A DNA stretch of 64,000 nt from Pseudomonas sp. UBA4194. Lineage in GTDB: Bacteria; Pseudomonadota; Gammaproteobacteria; Pseudomonadales; Pseudomonadaceae. Made by a program: the position numbers and the translations under genes. The number at the start of each line of letters is the position of its first letter. Position 1 is the stretch's first letter. The notes beneath the pieces were generated by a model. It did not search any database, was not told the DNA's origin, and saw nothing but the letters and a program-made list of their open reading frames with translations. This document shows positions 1-10,979 of this stretch, in pieces. The DNA lies in assembly GCF_002379585.1 (NCBI RefSeq), contig NZ_DFUE01000058.1, positions 19,781 to 83,780 on the forward strand, given 5' to 3'.

Positions 1-755
1 ACTTCCCGGCGCGCGCGGAACTGATGTTCCACGTTTTGCCAGCGTCCCAGCACCGCCGTGGCCCGACCAGCCTCCAGCACCAATCGGTCGACTCGCACGC
101 CGGTGTGGACGGTCAGGTTGGGGCGCTTGAGGGCAGGGCGCAGAAAGGCCTTTGCCGAATTCCAGCGAATACCTGCCTTCTGGTTGACCTGAAAGTATCC
201 ACAACCTTGATTGTCACCCGTGTTGAAGTCGTCCACGCTGGCAATTCCGCTCTGCTCTGCAGCGTCGCGGAAAGCCTCGAGGATCGGCCAGCGGTAGCGC
301 TGCTGCTCCACGCGCCACTCACCCTTGGCGCTGTGATGCTCCGTATCGCCGGCGTAGTGGTTCTCGCTCTTGCGAAACAGTGGCAATACATCCTTCCAGG
401 CCCAGCCCGGGTTGCCCAACGCTGCCCAATGGTCGTAGTCCGCCGCTTGGCCGCGCATGTAGATCATGCCATTGATCGACGAGCATCCGCCCAGCACCTT
501 GCCGCGAGGATAGCTCAGGCTGCGGCCATCCAACCCGGGTTGAGGTTCGGTCTTGAAGCACCAGTCGGTGCGCGGATTGCCAATGCAGAACAGATAACCG
601 ACGGGAATGTGTATCCAGGCATAGTTGTCCTGCCCACCGGCTTCAAGCAGCAGCACGCTCACGCTGGGGTCGGCAGACAGACGATTGGCTAACAGACAGC
701 CAGCGGGGCCAGCGCCGACAATGACGTAGTCATAGGAGGGTAGGGCTGATGGCAT
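1..755 (-). CDS. GMC-family FAD oxidoreductase (choline dehydrogenase-like), 3' end cut by window edge
   Basis: The reading frame is open from an ATG at 755 to the window edge and gives the first 251 residues of a GMC oxidoreductase. An FAD-binding Rossmann motif (VGAGPAGCLLANRLS) lies near residues 10-25, followed by the family signature around PRGKVLGGCSSINGMIYMRG (residues 90-110). GAGG lies just upstream of the ATG. These enzymes oxidise alcohols such as choline or other primary alcohols with FAD; the substrate cannot be told because the catalytic C-terminal half is outside the window. The gene is divergent from a LysR regulator 138 nt away, which is its likely regulator. Family call is firm, specific substrate is not. 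Confidence 0.9.
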   Translation of the reverse strand, partial: MPSALPSYDYVIVGAGPAGCLLANRLSADPSVSVLLLEAGGQDNYAWIHIPVGYLFCIGNPRTDWCFKTEPQPGLDGRSLSYPRGKVLGGCSSINGMIYMRGQAADYDHWAALGNPGWAWKDVLPLFRKSENHYAGDTEHHSAKGEWRVEQQRYRWPILEAFRDAAEQSGIASVDDFNTGDNQGCGYFQVNQKAGIRWNSAKAFLRPALKRPNLTVHTGVRVDRLVLEAGRATAVLGRWQNVEHQFRARRE

Positions 756-893
756 GGGGACCTCGCGCCGTTTTATTGTTCTTGTCCCGACCCATGTTAT
801 TGATTAGCTTCGTGTTGAAAACAACAAATTTCGCCCACCTGCTGTGCGTTTTCGAGCAACGGGCATGAGCGCTTGATTCCCAAGGGAAAAACC

Positions 894-1781
894 ATGTTCG
901 ACTGGAACGACCTGCGTTTCTTTCTGGAGCTTCAGCGCAGCGGGCGATTGCTCACCGCTGCCAAACGCCTGAATACAACCCATAGCACGGTGGCCCGGCA
1001 CATCGAAAGCATCGAGAAACACCTGGGCACACCGTTGTTCGTTCAGCACGCCCAAGGCTATGAATTGACGCCCGCCGGGCACTCCTTGCTCAAGCACGCC
1101 GAGGCCATGGAGAACCTTGCATTGCTGGCTCAGGAGGACATTACCCAGTCCTTCAACCCCTTGGGCAAGATCCGTTTGGGCGTCACAGAAGGCATTGGCA
1201 TCGCCTTCATTACCCCGCGCATCGGCCAATTGTTCGACCGCTACCCTGGCCTTGAAGTGGAACTGGTAGCGGTGCCGCGCTTCGTCAGCATTCTCAATCG
1301 CGAGGCCGAGATCAGCGTACACCTGGAACGTCCCAGTGCGGACCTGCTCATCACCCGCAAGCTCACCGATTACCGTCTCGCCCTCTATGCCAGCCGCGAT
1401 TACCTGGCCAGGAGCCCCGCGCTGGAAACCTGTGACGATCTGGCTCGGCACCAATGGATCGGCTACGTCGACGACCTGCTGTTCAGCCAGGAACTGCTGT
1501 TTCTCAACAGCTTCTGCCGGGCGCCCAGCGTCGCTTTTCGCAGCACCAGTGTGGTCGCCCAGCAGGAAGCGGCGAGGATAGGCCTGGGCATCGCCGTGCT
1601 GCCCATCTATATGGCGGGCAACGATCCCGGATTGGTCCGGGTGCTGCCCGGCGAAACCATACAGCGCAGTTACTGGATCAGCACGCGTCGTGAGCTGCAC
1701 AAATCAGTACGGCTCAGAGTGGTCTGGGATTTCCTCCTCGAACTCTGCGCCAGCGAACAGGCCGTGCTGCTCGCCCCCTGA
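894..1781 (+). CDS. LysR-type transcriptional regulator
   Basis: The product has 295 residues from the ATG at 894, which has AAGGGA about 7 nt upstream; an in-frame TTG at 873 is less likely. The N-terminus (FDWNDLRFFLELQRSGRLLTAA) is a LysR winged helix-turn-helix running through TTHSTVARHIESIEKHLGTPLF, followed by a periplasmic-binding-protein-like effector domain from about residue 85. The gene lies between, and is read opposite to, a GMC oxidoreductase and a metabolite transporter. It probably controls one or both, as LysR proteins commonly regulate divergent catabolic genes. The effector is unknown. Confidence 0.92.
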   Translation: MFDWNDLRFFLELQRSGRLLTAAKRLNTTHSTVARHIESIEKHLGTPLFVQHAQGYELTPAGHSLLKHAEAMENLALLAQEDITQSFNPLGKIRLGVTEGIGIAFITPRIGQLFDRYPGLEVELVAVPRFVSILNREAEISVHLERPSADLLITRKLTDYRLALYASRDYLARSPALETCDDLARHQWIGYVDDLLFSQELLFLNSFCRAPSVAFRSTSVVAQQEAARIGLGIAVLPIYMAGNDPGLVRVLPGETIQRSYWISTRRELHKSVRLRVVWDFLLELCASEQAVLLAP

Positions 1782-1800
1782 CCCACAGCTACGATGACGT

Positions 1801-3141
1801 TCAGATCGCTACCGCGCGATGTCCCTCGTCACCCACACCTTCGTCGCCATGCAGCGAAATCTTCGACGTCTCCGGCAGCGCCAGACCGCCCGCCAACGCC
1901 AATACCGATACCGCCACCAGATAGAACGCCGGCGACAGGTTGCTCCCGGTCACCCCGATCAACCAGGTTGCCATCAGTGGGGCGGTACCACCGAAGATCG
2001 TATAGGCCAGGTTGTAGGTGATCGCCGAAGCGGTATACCGCGTGCGCGTTGGGAACGTCTCGGATAACAGCGCCGCCGTGACCACGCCACTGAGCACGGC
2101 ACCGATCGCCAGCAGCATGACGCCAACTACCGATGCGGCGAACGATCCGGAACTGGCCATCAGGAACGATGGATACACCACTACGATCAACAGCACGCCC
2201 GTGGTCAGCACCGTCATGCGCCGCCCGACCTTGTCGGAGAACGCACCCGCCACCGGGCACATCAGCGCCGCAAACACCAAGGCAATAACCGAAATCAACA
2301 AGGCTGTGGCGCGACTCAAACCGCCCGCCACCTGAAGGTACGTCGCGAAGTAGGTGGTGAACATATAGAACGACAGCGCGGTCAGGGAGACGAACGCACC
2401 CAGGCACAGAATTGCCCGGCCATGGCTGCGCAGGGTTTCCTTGAGCGGGGAGTGGGCTACATCGTGCTCCTGGGTGACCGCCTGGAATGCCGGCGTTTCG
2501 TCCAGCCGCCAGCGCAGGTACAAGCCGACCAGCCCCAGGGGCGCGGCAATCAGGAAAGGCACCCGCCAGCCCCAACTCGCCATGGCTTCAGGCGACAGCG
2601 AGGCGTCAAGCGCGTAGGCCATGACGGCAGCACAGGCGAAGGCGCTGAACGTAGACACCGGAACGAAGCTGCCATACGAGGCGCGCTGGGTGCGTGGCGC
2701 ATGCTCCATCAGGTAGGCACAGGCACCGGCATACTCGCCCCCGGCAGAGAAGCCTTGAGCACAGCGAATGATGGTCAGCATGATCGGCGCTGCGATACCG
2801 ATGGCTGCATAGGTGGGCAGCAGACCGATCAATGTGGTTGCACCAGCCATGAGCAAAATTGTCATCGCCAGCACCCGCTTGCGCCCTATGCGATCACCCA
2901 ACATGCCGAACACGATGCCACCCAAGGGTCGGAAAGCGAACGCCACGGCAAATACCGCAAAGGTTTTCAGCAAGCCGGTGGTGGCGTCGCCACTGGGGAA
3001 AAACTGCTGGGCAATGGCGGTGGCCAGGAAGCCATACACCGCAAAGTCGAACCATTCCACGAAGTTACCAATGGCCGCCGCGCAGATCACTTTCTTCAAC
3101 GTCGCGGGGGAGACCCGCTGTTCCACTGTCCCGTTTGTCAT
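1801..3141 (-). CDS. MFS transporter, metabolite:H+ symporter (MHS) family
   Basis: The product has 446 residues and about 12 hydrophobic segments. The MFS loop motif appears as GMLGDRIGRKRV near residue 80-95. The stretch CAQGFSAGGEYAGACAYLMEHAP around residues 130-152 is typical of MHS symporters related to ProP, KgtP and dicarboxylate or shikimate transporters. The ATG at 3141 is preceded by GAGG. It should carry an organic acid or osmolyte together with protons across the inner membrane; the substrate cannot be read from sequence. The gene is convergent with the LysR gene (20 nt between stops) and sits near a GMC dehydrogenase, so the three may form one catabolic locus. Confidence 0.88.
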   Translation of the reverse strand: MTNGTVEQRVSPATLKKVICAAAIGNFVEWFDFAVYGFLATAIAQQFFPSGDATTGLLKTFAVFAVAFAFRPLGGIVFGMLGDRIGRKRVLAMTILLMAGATTLIGLLPTYAAIGIAAPIMLTIIRCAQGFSAGGEYAGACAYLMEHAPRTQRASYGSFVPVSTFSAFACAAVMAYALDASLSPEAMASWGWRVPFLIAAPLGLVGLYLRWRLDETPAFQAVTQEHDVAHSPLKETLRSHGRAILCLGAFVSLTALSFYMFTTYFATYLQVAGGLSRATALLISVIALVFAALMCPVAGAFSDKVGRRMTVLTTGVLLIVVVYPSFLMASSGSFAASVVGVMLLAIGAVLSGVVTAALLSETFPTRTRYTASAITYNLAYTIFGGTAPLMATWLIGVTGSNLSPAFYLVAVSVLALAGGLALPETSKISLHGDEGVGDEGHRAVAI

Positions 3142-3295
3142 GCTGACCTCACTGCACCGTTATCGATGATCGATTATCAGGCGGGTAGCAATACGCGAAG
3201 GCCGGAAAGCGGCATTCACATATTCCTGACCGCACCCAGGGTTGCGGTAGGAGGTCGCAGGAAGTGTGCCAGTGGGCTCTGGCGCCATGGCAGGC

Positions 3296-3328
3296 AAAAA
3301 AAAGCCCCGGGCATGGGTGCCCAGGGCT
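3296..3328 (-). terminator. Rho-independent terminator of gyrB
   Basis: On the minus strand AGCCCTGGGC pairs with GCCCGGGGCT around a 6-nt loop, followed by eight T residues. It lies 24 nt past the gyrB stop and probably ends the dnaA-dnaN-recF-gyrB transcript. Confidence 0.9.
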
Positions 3329-3352
3329 CGTTGCAGCTATCGCTTTCGAACG

Positions 3353-5770
<2,418 letters not shown>

Positions 5771-5774
5771 GCCT

Positions 5775-6878
5775 TCACTCCCGATGATCGTGGGTCTGGG
5801 TGATACGGCCCTGTTCCACGTGGAACAAAGCAACTGGCGTTTCCGTCTGCCAGCCTTCCCTCAACAATTCGTGATCTACACAGGTAATGAATACCTGGCA
5901 GTGTAAGTCTTCCAACAACCTGCATAACGCTCGCCGGTGCTGTTCGTCCAGTTCTGATGGCAGGTCGTCCACCAGATAAATGCATTGGCCTTTGCGCGCC
6001 TGGCTCACCAGATGTCCCTGGGCAATACGCAACGCACAAACGACCAGTTTCTGCTGGCCCCTTGAAAGGATGTCTGCAGCATTGTGAGCGCCAAGGCGCA
6101 AACGGAGATCCGCTCGTTGCGGGCCCGCTTGTGTGTGGCCCATCTGCTGGTCGCGGAACAACGAGCCGGCAAGAACTTCGCTGAGTTCCCGATCTTTATC
6201 CCAGCCTCGGTAGTAGCTCAGCGTCAGCCCGTCCAACTCAACCAGTTCACTCAGGGTCTGCTCGAAAACGGGTTTCAAGGCCTTGATGTAGGCGCGGCGA
6301 TAATCGTCGATCTCGACGCTGGCAGAGCACAGCTCGCGATCCCAAGCAGCCTGAGAAGCGGCATCAAGTGTACCATGCCGAAGCCACGAGTTACGTTGCT
6401 TCAAGGCCTTCTGAAGGCGCTGCCACGTTCCCATGAATCGAGGTTCCACGTGGAACACTCCCCAGTCCAGGAACTGGCGACGAATCTTCGGCGCACCCTC
6501 CAGTAATCGGAAGCTGTCAGGATTGATCAGTTGCAGCGGCAGTATCTCTGCGAGTTGAGCCGCACTGCGCGCGTTCTGACCGTCGATACGAATAGTAAAA
6601 TCGCCCTGGCGTTCTCTTGAGATACCCAGATTGCTGTGGCCGCCTTGATTCAGCTCCACCTGCCCGAACACGGTGGCCGCCGCCTGCTCGTACTGAATGA
6701 CAGGCATCAGTCGGGTGCTGCGAAACGAACGTGCCAGCCCCAGCAAATGGATGGCTTCAAGCACGCTGGTCTTGCCGCTGCCGTTGGCACCGTAAAGGAT
6801 GTTGATACGCGGGGAGGGGGAGAAGGTCACCGGGTGCAGGTTACGCACCGCGGTGACTGTGACGCGGCTGAGGGACAT
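5775..6878 (-). CDS. recF: DNA replication and repair protein RecF
   Basis: RecF is an SMC-like ATPase that helps load RecA on gapped DNA. The product has 367 residues and begins MSLSRVTVTAVRNLHPVTF. It has a Walker A motif GANGSGKTS near residues 30-38, a signature-like region SRGQQKLVVCALRIAQ near residue 275 and a Walker B/D-loop LVDDLPSELDEQHR near residue 300. It sits 12 nt downstream of dnaN and 4 nt upstream of gyrB. Two parS palindromes are embedded in this gene, which does not disturb the reading frame. Confidence 0.99.
   Translation of the reverse strand: MSLSRVTVTAVRNLHPVTFSPSPRINILYGANGSGKTSVLEAIHLLGLARSFRSTRLMPVIQYEQAAATVFGQVELNQGGHSNLGISRERQGDFTIRIDGQNARSAAQLAEILPLQLINPDSFRLLEGAPKIRRQFLDWGVFHVEPRFMGTWQRLQKALKQRNSWLRHGTLDAASQAAWDRELCSASVEIDDYRRAYIKALKPVFEQTLSELVELDGLTLSYYRGWDKDRELSEVLAGSLFRDQQMGHTQAGPQRADLRLRLGAHNAADILSRGQQKLVVCALRIAQGHLVSQARKGQCIYLVDDLPSELDEQHRRALCRLLEDLHCQVFITCVDHELLREGWQTETPVALFHVEQGRITQTHDHRE
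5812..5827. other. parS centromere-like site 1
   Basis: The 16-bp perfect palindrome TGTTCCACGTGGAACA matches the parS motif bound by ParB (Spo0J) in Pseudomonas. It lies inside the 3' end of recF, about 12 kb from the parAB genes of this window. Confidence 0.9.
6442..6457. other. parS centromere-like site 2
   Basis: GGTTCCACGTGGAACA (TGTTCCACGTGGAACC on the minus strand) is a second ParB-binding palindrome inside recF, 630 nt from site 1. Confidence 0.9.
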
Positions 6879-6890
6879 TGAGGTCTGCTG

Positions 6891-7994
6891 TTAGAGGCGC
6901 ATCGGCATAACGACGTAGGCGGAGTCATCGTTGTCCGATTCCTGCACCAGGGCGCTGCTGTTCGAGTCGGACAGAATGAGGCGAACCTGTTCGGTCGTCA
7001 TGACGCCCAATACGTCGAGCAGGTAGCTGACGTTGAAGCCGATCTCCAAGGAGCCGCCATCGTAGTCAACACCGACTTCCTCTTCAGCTTCCTCCTGCTC
7101 CGGGTTGTTGGCCTGGATCTTCAACTGGCCAGCGGCCAACTGCAGGCGAATGCCACGGTACTTCTCGTTGGACAGAATCGCGGTGCGGCTGAATGCTTCA
7201 CGCAGGGCCTGGCGGTCGCCCAGCACGGTCTTGTCACCACCCTTGGGCAACACGCGCTCGTAGTCCGGGAACTTGCCGTCGACCAACTTGGACGTGAAGG
7301 TGAATTCGCCGGTGGTGGCGCGGATGTGATGCTGGCCCAGAACGATGCTGACGTTGCCGTCCGGCTCGGTCAGAAGACGCGCCAGTTCCAAGATACCCTT
7401 GCGCGGGACGATCACCTGGTGTCGGTCGGTCTGGCCGATATCCGCTTGCATCGAGCACATGGCCAGGCGATGACCGTCGGTGGCTACGGCTCTGATGACT
7501 CCTGCCGAAACTTCCAGCAGCATGCCGTTAAGGTAGTAACGGACATCCTGCTGGGCCATGGCAAAGCTGGTCCGCTCGATCAACCGGCGCAACTTGCTCT
7601 GGGAAAGGCTGCAGGTCAGAGAACCTGGGCCTTCCTCGACAGTGGGGAAGTCGTTGGCAGGCAGGGTCGAAAGCGTGAAGCGGCTGCGTCCGGCCTTGAC
7701 CACCAACTTCTGCTCATCGACCTTGATGTCGATAAGGGCATCGTTGGGCAGGCTCTTGCAGATGTCCATCAGCTTGCGCGCCGGTACGGTGATTTCGCCT
7801 TGCTCGGCGGGCTCTTCAAGCTGCACTCGGCCCACCAGTTCCACTTCCAGGTCGGTACCGGTAAGGGACAGCTGCTGCCCCTCGACCACCAGCAGGACGT
7901 TGGAGAGCACTGGCAAGGTCTGGCGGCGCTCGACGACGCCGGCGACCAGCTGCAGAGGTTTCAACAGGGCTTCGCGTTGAATGGTGAAGTGCAT
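6891..7994 (-). CDS. dnaN: DNA polymerase III beta sliding clamp
   Basis: The product is the ring-shaped processivity factor that tethers DNA polymerase III to DNA. It has 367 residues, as expected for the family, beginning MHFTIQREALLKPLQLVAGVVERRQTLP and ending in the conserved YVVMPMRL. The three repeated clamp domains of about 120 residues are consistent with the length. It lies between dnaA (38 nt upstream) and recF (12 nt downstream) in the conserved origin operon. Confidence 0.99.
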   Translation of the reverse strand: MHFTIQREALLKPLQLVAGVVERRQTLPVLSNVLLVVEGQQLSLTGTDLEVELVGRVQLEEPAEQGEITVPARKLMDICKSLPNDALIDIKVDEQKLVVKAGRSRFTLSTLPANDFPTVEEGPGSLTCSLSQSKLRRLIERTSFAMAQQDVRYYLNGMLLEVSAGVIRAVATDGHRLAMCSMQADIGQTDRHQVIVPRKGILELARLLTEPDGNVSIVLGQHHIRATTGEFTFTSKLVDGKFPDYERVLPKGGDKTVLGDRQALREAFSRTAILSNEKYRGIRLQLAAGQLKIQANNPEQEEAEEEVGVDYDGGSLEIGFNVSYLLDVLGVMTTEQVRLILSDSNSSALVQESDNDDSAYVVMPMRL

Positions 7995-8032
7995 GGTCTA
8001 GTCCCTTGCCTTAAAAGCTGCGCCGAAAGTCA

Positions 8033-9556
8033 TCACGTTGTCAGCGTGCGCAGCAGGTTCTTGTAGTCCTCGCGGATATCCGCGTCGGATTCCTTGAGCT
8101 CATTGATCTTGCGGCAGGCGTGCAACACGGTGGTGTGGTCACGACCGCCAAATACATCACCGATTTCCGGCAAGCTGTGGTTGGTCAATTCCTTGGACAG
8201 CGCCATCGCCACCTGCCGCGGCCGTGCCACCGAACGCGAGCGGCGCTTTGACAGCAGATCGGAAATCTTGATCTTGTAGTACTCGGCCACCGTGCGCTGA
8301 ATGTTATCCACACTTACCAGCTTGTCCTGCAGCGCCAGCAGATCCTTCAAGGATTCGCGAATCAACTCGATGGTGATCTCGCGACCCATGAAGTGCGAGT
8401 GGGCGATGACCCGCTTCAATGCACCTTCCAGCTCACGCACGTTGGAACGAATGCGCTGAGCGATGAAGAATGCAGCGTCGTGAGGCAGCTCCACCTTGGC
8501 CTGATCGGCCTTCTTCATCAAGATGGCGACCCGGGTTTCCAGCTCTGGCGGTTCCACCGCAACGGTCAGGCCCCAGCCGAAACGCGACTTGAGACGTTCC
8601 TCAAGCCCTTCGATTTCCTTGGGGTAGCGGTCACTGGTGAGAATGACTTGCTGCCCGCCTTCGAGCAAGGCATTGAAGGTGTGGAAAAACTCCTCCTGGG
8701 AGCGCTCCTTGCGAGCGAAGAACTGGATGTCATCGATGAGCAAGGCGTCTACCGAGCGGTAGAAGCGCTTGAATTCGTTGATCGCGTTCAGCTGCAGGGC
8801 CTTGACCATGTCTGCCACGAAACGCTCGGAGTGCAGGTACACCACTTTGGCATTCGGATTCTTCTTGAGCAGGTGGTTACCCACAGCGTGCATCAAGTGA
8901 GTCTTACCCAGGCCGACGCCACCATAAAGGAACAGCGGGTTGTAGCCGTGCTTGGGGTTGTCGGCCACCTGCCAGGCGGCGGCGCGCGCCAGCTGGTTGG
9001 ACTTGCCCTCGACGAAGTTCTCGAAGGTAAACGTACGGTTCAGATAGCTGGTGTGCTTGAGCGCACCCTCGACCTGGACATTGCGCTGCTCGGCGCGCAC
9101 TGGAGCGGGCTGCGAACTGGCGCCGGCCATCGAATCGAAACTGTCGCGAGACGGCTCGTTGCTGGCGGTCGCGGCGGCAGTGCTGGGTGGCGGTTCAGCA
9201 GCGGCAGCCGGCGCAGCGGTGGCAGCGACAGGCGCCGGCGCTGCAGAGGCTTGGCTGGCGGCTACAGAGGCCGCGAGCGGCGCATTGGGGGCCGCACGCG
9301 GTGCTGAGCTGCGACGGCTGCCTATTAATAAGGACAGCGCGGGCGCCAGCCCATTGCCATGTTCACCCAGCAGTTCGAGCAGCCGCGTCAGGTATTTCTC
9401 GTTGACCCAATCCAACACGAAACGATTGGGCGCGTAGACGCGCAGTTCGTCGCCTTCGGCTTCGACCTGTAACGGACGGATCCAGGTGTTGAATTGCTGG
9501 GCAGGCAGTTCATCGCGCAGGAGTTCCACGCACTGCTGCCAAAGTTCCACTGACAC
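8033..9556 (-). CDS. dnaA: Chromosomal replication initiator protein DnaA
   Basis: DnaA binds DnaA boxes and melts oriC. I chose the GTG start at 9556 (MSVELWQQCVELLRDELPAQQFNTW), preceded by AGGGGA, giving 507 residues; the frame is open further upstream but only this start gives the conserved N-terminus. Domain I covers residues 1-85, followed by an Ala/Pro-rich linker (about 95-165). The AAA+ domain has Walker A GGVGLGKTHLMHA and Walker B LLIDDIQFF. Domain IV contains the DNA-binding signature GGRDHTTVLHACRKI near the C-terminus. A perfect DnaA box overlaps its predicted promoter, consistent with autoregulation. Confidence 0.99.
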   Translation of the reverse strand: MSVELWQQCVELLRDELPAQQFNTWIRPLQVEAEGDELRVYAPNRFVLDWVNEKYLTRLLELLGEHGNGLAPALSLLIGSRRSSAPRAAPNAPLAASVAASQASAAPAPVAATAAPAAAAEPPPSTAAATASNEPSRDSFDSMAGASSQPAPVRAEQRNVQVEGALKHTSYLNRTFTFENFVEGKSNQLARAAAWQVADNPKHGYNPLFLYGGVGLGKTHLMHAVGNHLLKKNPNAKVVYLHSERFVADMVKALQLNAINEFKRFYRSVDALLIDDIQFFARKERSQEEFFHTFNALLEGGQQVILTSDRYPKEIEGLEERLKSRFGWGLTVAVEPPELETRVAILMKKADQAKVELPHDAAFFIAQRIRSNVRELEGALKRVIAHSHFMGREITIELIRESLKDLLALQDKLVSVDNIQRTVAEYYKIKISDLLSKRRSRSVARPRQVAMALSKELTNHSLPEIGDVFGGRDHTTVLHACRKINELKESDADIREDYKNLLRTLTT

Positions 9557-10098
9557 AGGTATCCCCTGAATTGAAAGCCGGTGAGGCAAAAACAGCCGCC
9601 ATTGTACCGACGCGCCGCACACTTATCCACATGAAGGTCGCCCCAGGCCAGGAGATTTGCGTCATGCACGGGTAGAAAACGATCTGTCCACCGCTGGCTA
9701 AGCACTGTGGATAACCCGCCTTGAGATCTATGCACAAGTGGGGGTCGAGGTCTGTGCATAACTCTGCTGTGGATATCTACTCATTTCATGCACAGCCTGT
9801 ACAGAGCAATGACACAGGCGCAGCACCGGATCTGGACAGACTTACCGATCGCTGCAAGGCGCGGCGGCTCTGGGCTGAAAGGGGTTATCCACAGAAAGGT
9901 GCCTAGCTAATATCTATAAGTTCTACAGAAAAGCTTTAAATAAGTCCCTTCTCTATTTTTATATTTGAGCGATGCCAGTGCAACCGTCTGCCTGGCCACT
10001 GCTCTCTCTCCATCCACCACTCAGGCGATACAGAGCAGCTCATTGCCAACCCCCTTCACCCACTCCATAAGATGAAAAAAGTAATAGCTGGTTGGAAA
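9557..10098. other. oriC: Chromosomal origin of replication (oriC) between dnaA and rpmH
   Basis: Three perfect DnaA boxes lie at 9623-9631 (plus), 9706-9714 (minus) and 9885-9893 (plus). There are also one-mismatch copies, such as TGTGCATAA at 9753-9761 and TGTGGATAT at 9768-9776. An AT-rich stretch with AAGCTTTAAATAA and CTATTTTTATATTT (about 9905-9970) is a good candidate unwinding element. The position between dnaA and rpmH is the known oriC location in Pseudomonas. No gene is seen in this stretch. Confidence 0.93.
9601..9629 (-). promoter_or_regulatory. Predicted dnaA promoter overlapped by a DnaA box
   Basis: On the minus strand TGGATA (9629-9624) and TACAAT (9606-9601) are 17 nt apart, a fair sigma70 promoter with about 38 nt of leader before the dnaA GTG. 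The -35 element lies inside the perfect DnaA box at 9623-9631, so DnaA binding should compete with RNA polymerase. Confidence 0.65.
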
Positions 10099-10127
10099 TT
10101 GACCTTCTGCTGCGCTTTCACTAGAAT
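10099..10127 (+). promoter_or_regulatory. Predicted rpmH promoter
   Basis: TTGACC (10099-10104), a 17-nt spacer and TAGAAT (10122-10127) form a good sigma70 promoter about 60 nt before rpmH, pointing away from oriC. Confidence 0.75.
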
Positions 10128-10186
10128 CGCCGGTCTCTTAAAACGGGGTCCATTCCGGCCCGTTGTGGACGAACCAGGTAACAACC

Positions 10187-10321
10187 ATGAAACGTACTTT
10201 CCAACCCAGCACCATCAAGCGCGCTCGCACCCACGGTTTCCGTGCACGCATGGCTACCAAGAACGGCCGTACCGTCCTGTCGCGTCGTCGCGCCAAGGGC
10301 CGCAAGCGTCTGGCAGTTTGA
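10187..10321 (+). CDS. rpmH: 50S ribosomal protein L34
   Basis: The product is the 44-residue, very basic large-subunit protein L34. It reads MKRTFQPSTIKRARTHGF and continues with the conserved RMATKNGRTVLSRRRAKGRK. It is the first gene after oriC and is followed 13 nt later by rnpA, as in nearly all bacteria. Confidence 0.99.
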   Translation: MKRTFQPSTIKRARTHGFRARMATKNGRTVLSRRRAKGRKRLAV

Positions 10322-10334
10322 TCCTTCGGCACTG

Positions 10335-10739
10335 GTGGTGAGTCAGGACTACGGTCGGGAAAAGCGTCTGCTGACAGCCCGGCATTTCAAAGCAGTCTTT
10401 GACTCTCCATCCGGCAAGGTGCCTGGCAAGAACCTGCTGCTCCTTGCGCGTGAGAACGGCCTTGAACATCCCCGTTTGGGGCTGGTCATCGGTAAAAAAA
10501 GCGTAAAGCTCGCCGTTCAGCGCAATCGCTTGAAACGCTTGATGCGTGATTCGTTTCGTCTGCACCAGGACATCCTGGCGGGATGGGACATCGTCATCGT
10601 CGCGCGAAAAGGTTTGGGCGATGTAGAAAACCCTGAATTGCATCAGCATTTTGGCAAGCTCTGGAAGCGCCTTGCACGTAACCGGCCCGCTCCAGTAGTG
10701 AATACCGAACCTGCAGGAGTCGACAGTCAAGATGCGTAA
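10335..10739 (+). CDS. rnpA: Ribonuclease P protein component
   Basis: This is the protein subunit of RNase P, which matures tRNA 5' ends. The GTG at 10335 gives 134 residues starting MVSQDYGREKRLLTARHFKAVF, matching the usual Pseudomonas length; the frame extends further upstream through rpmH but that part is not conserved. The RNA-binding signature is KLAVQRNRLKRLMRDSFR near residues 55-72. It overlaps yidD by 8 nt. Confidence 0.97.
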   Translation: MVSQDYGREKRLLTARHFKAVFDSPSGKVPGKNLLLLARENGLEHPRLGLVIGKKSVKLAVQRNRLKRLMRDSFRLHQDILAGWDIVIVARKGLGDVENPELHQHFGKLWKRLARNRPAPVVNTEPAGVDSQDA

Positions 10740-10977
10740 ACTGGCAATCGTTCCGATCCAGTTCTACCGCTACGCCATCAGTCCCCTCATGGCGAATCAT
10801 TGTCGTTTCCACCCCAGTTGCTCCTGTTATGCGCTTGAAGCCATCGAAAATCATGGCCTTTTGCGTGGAGGCTGGCTGACCGTTCGTCGCCTCGGTCGCT
10901 GTCATCCATGGAACGCCGGCGGTTACGACCCGGTTCCAGATGCCCCATCACCCCGTACTTCTTCGATAGCCGAGTAA
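10732..10977 (+). CDS. yidD: Membrane protein insertion efficiency factor YidD
   Basis: The product is an 81-residue protein with the family features: MRKLAIVPIQFYRYAISPL, the cysteine-rich CRFHPSCSCYALEAIENHG and the motif RLGRCHPWNAGGYDPVP. YidD is a small inner-face membrane protein that aids YidC-dependent insertion. It overlaps the rnpA end by 8 nt and its stop codon is 2 nt before the yidC start, so the three genes are likely co-translated. Confidence 0.97.
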   Translation: MRKLAIVPIQFYRYAISPLMANHCRFHPSCSCYALEAIENHGLLRGGWLTVRRLGRCHPWNAGGYDPVPDAPSPRTSSIAE

Positions 10978-10979
10978 TC

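Noticed and set aside
24..692. A plus-strand 222-codon frame at the window start
   Set aside because: The minus strand encodes a clear GMC oxidoreductase N-terminus over the same bases; the plus-strand product has no recognisable features.
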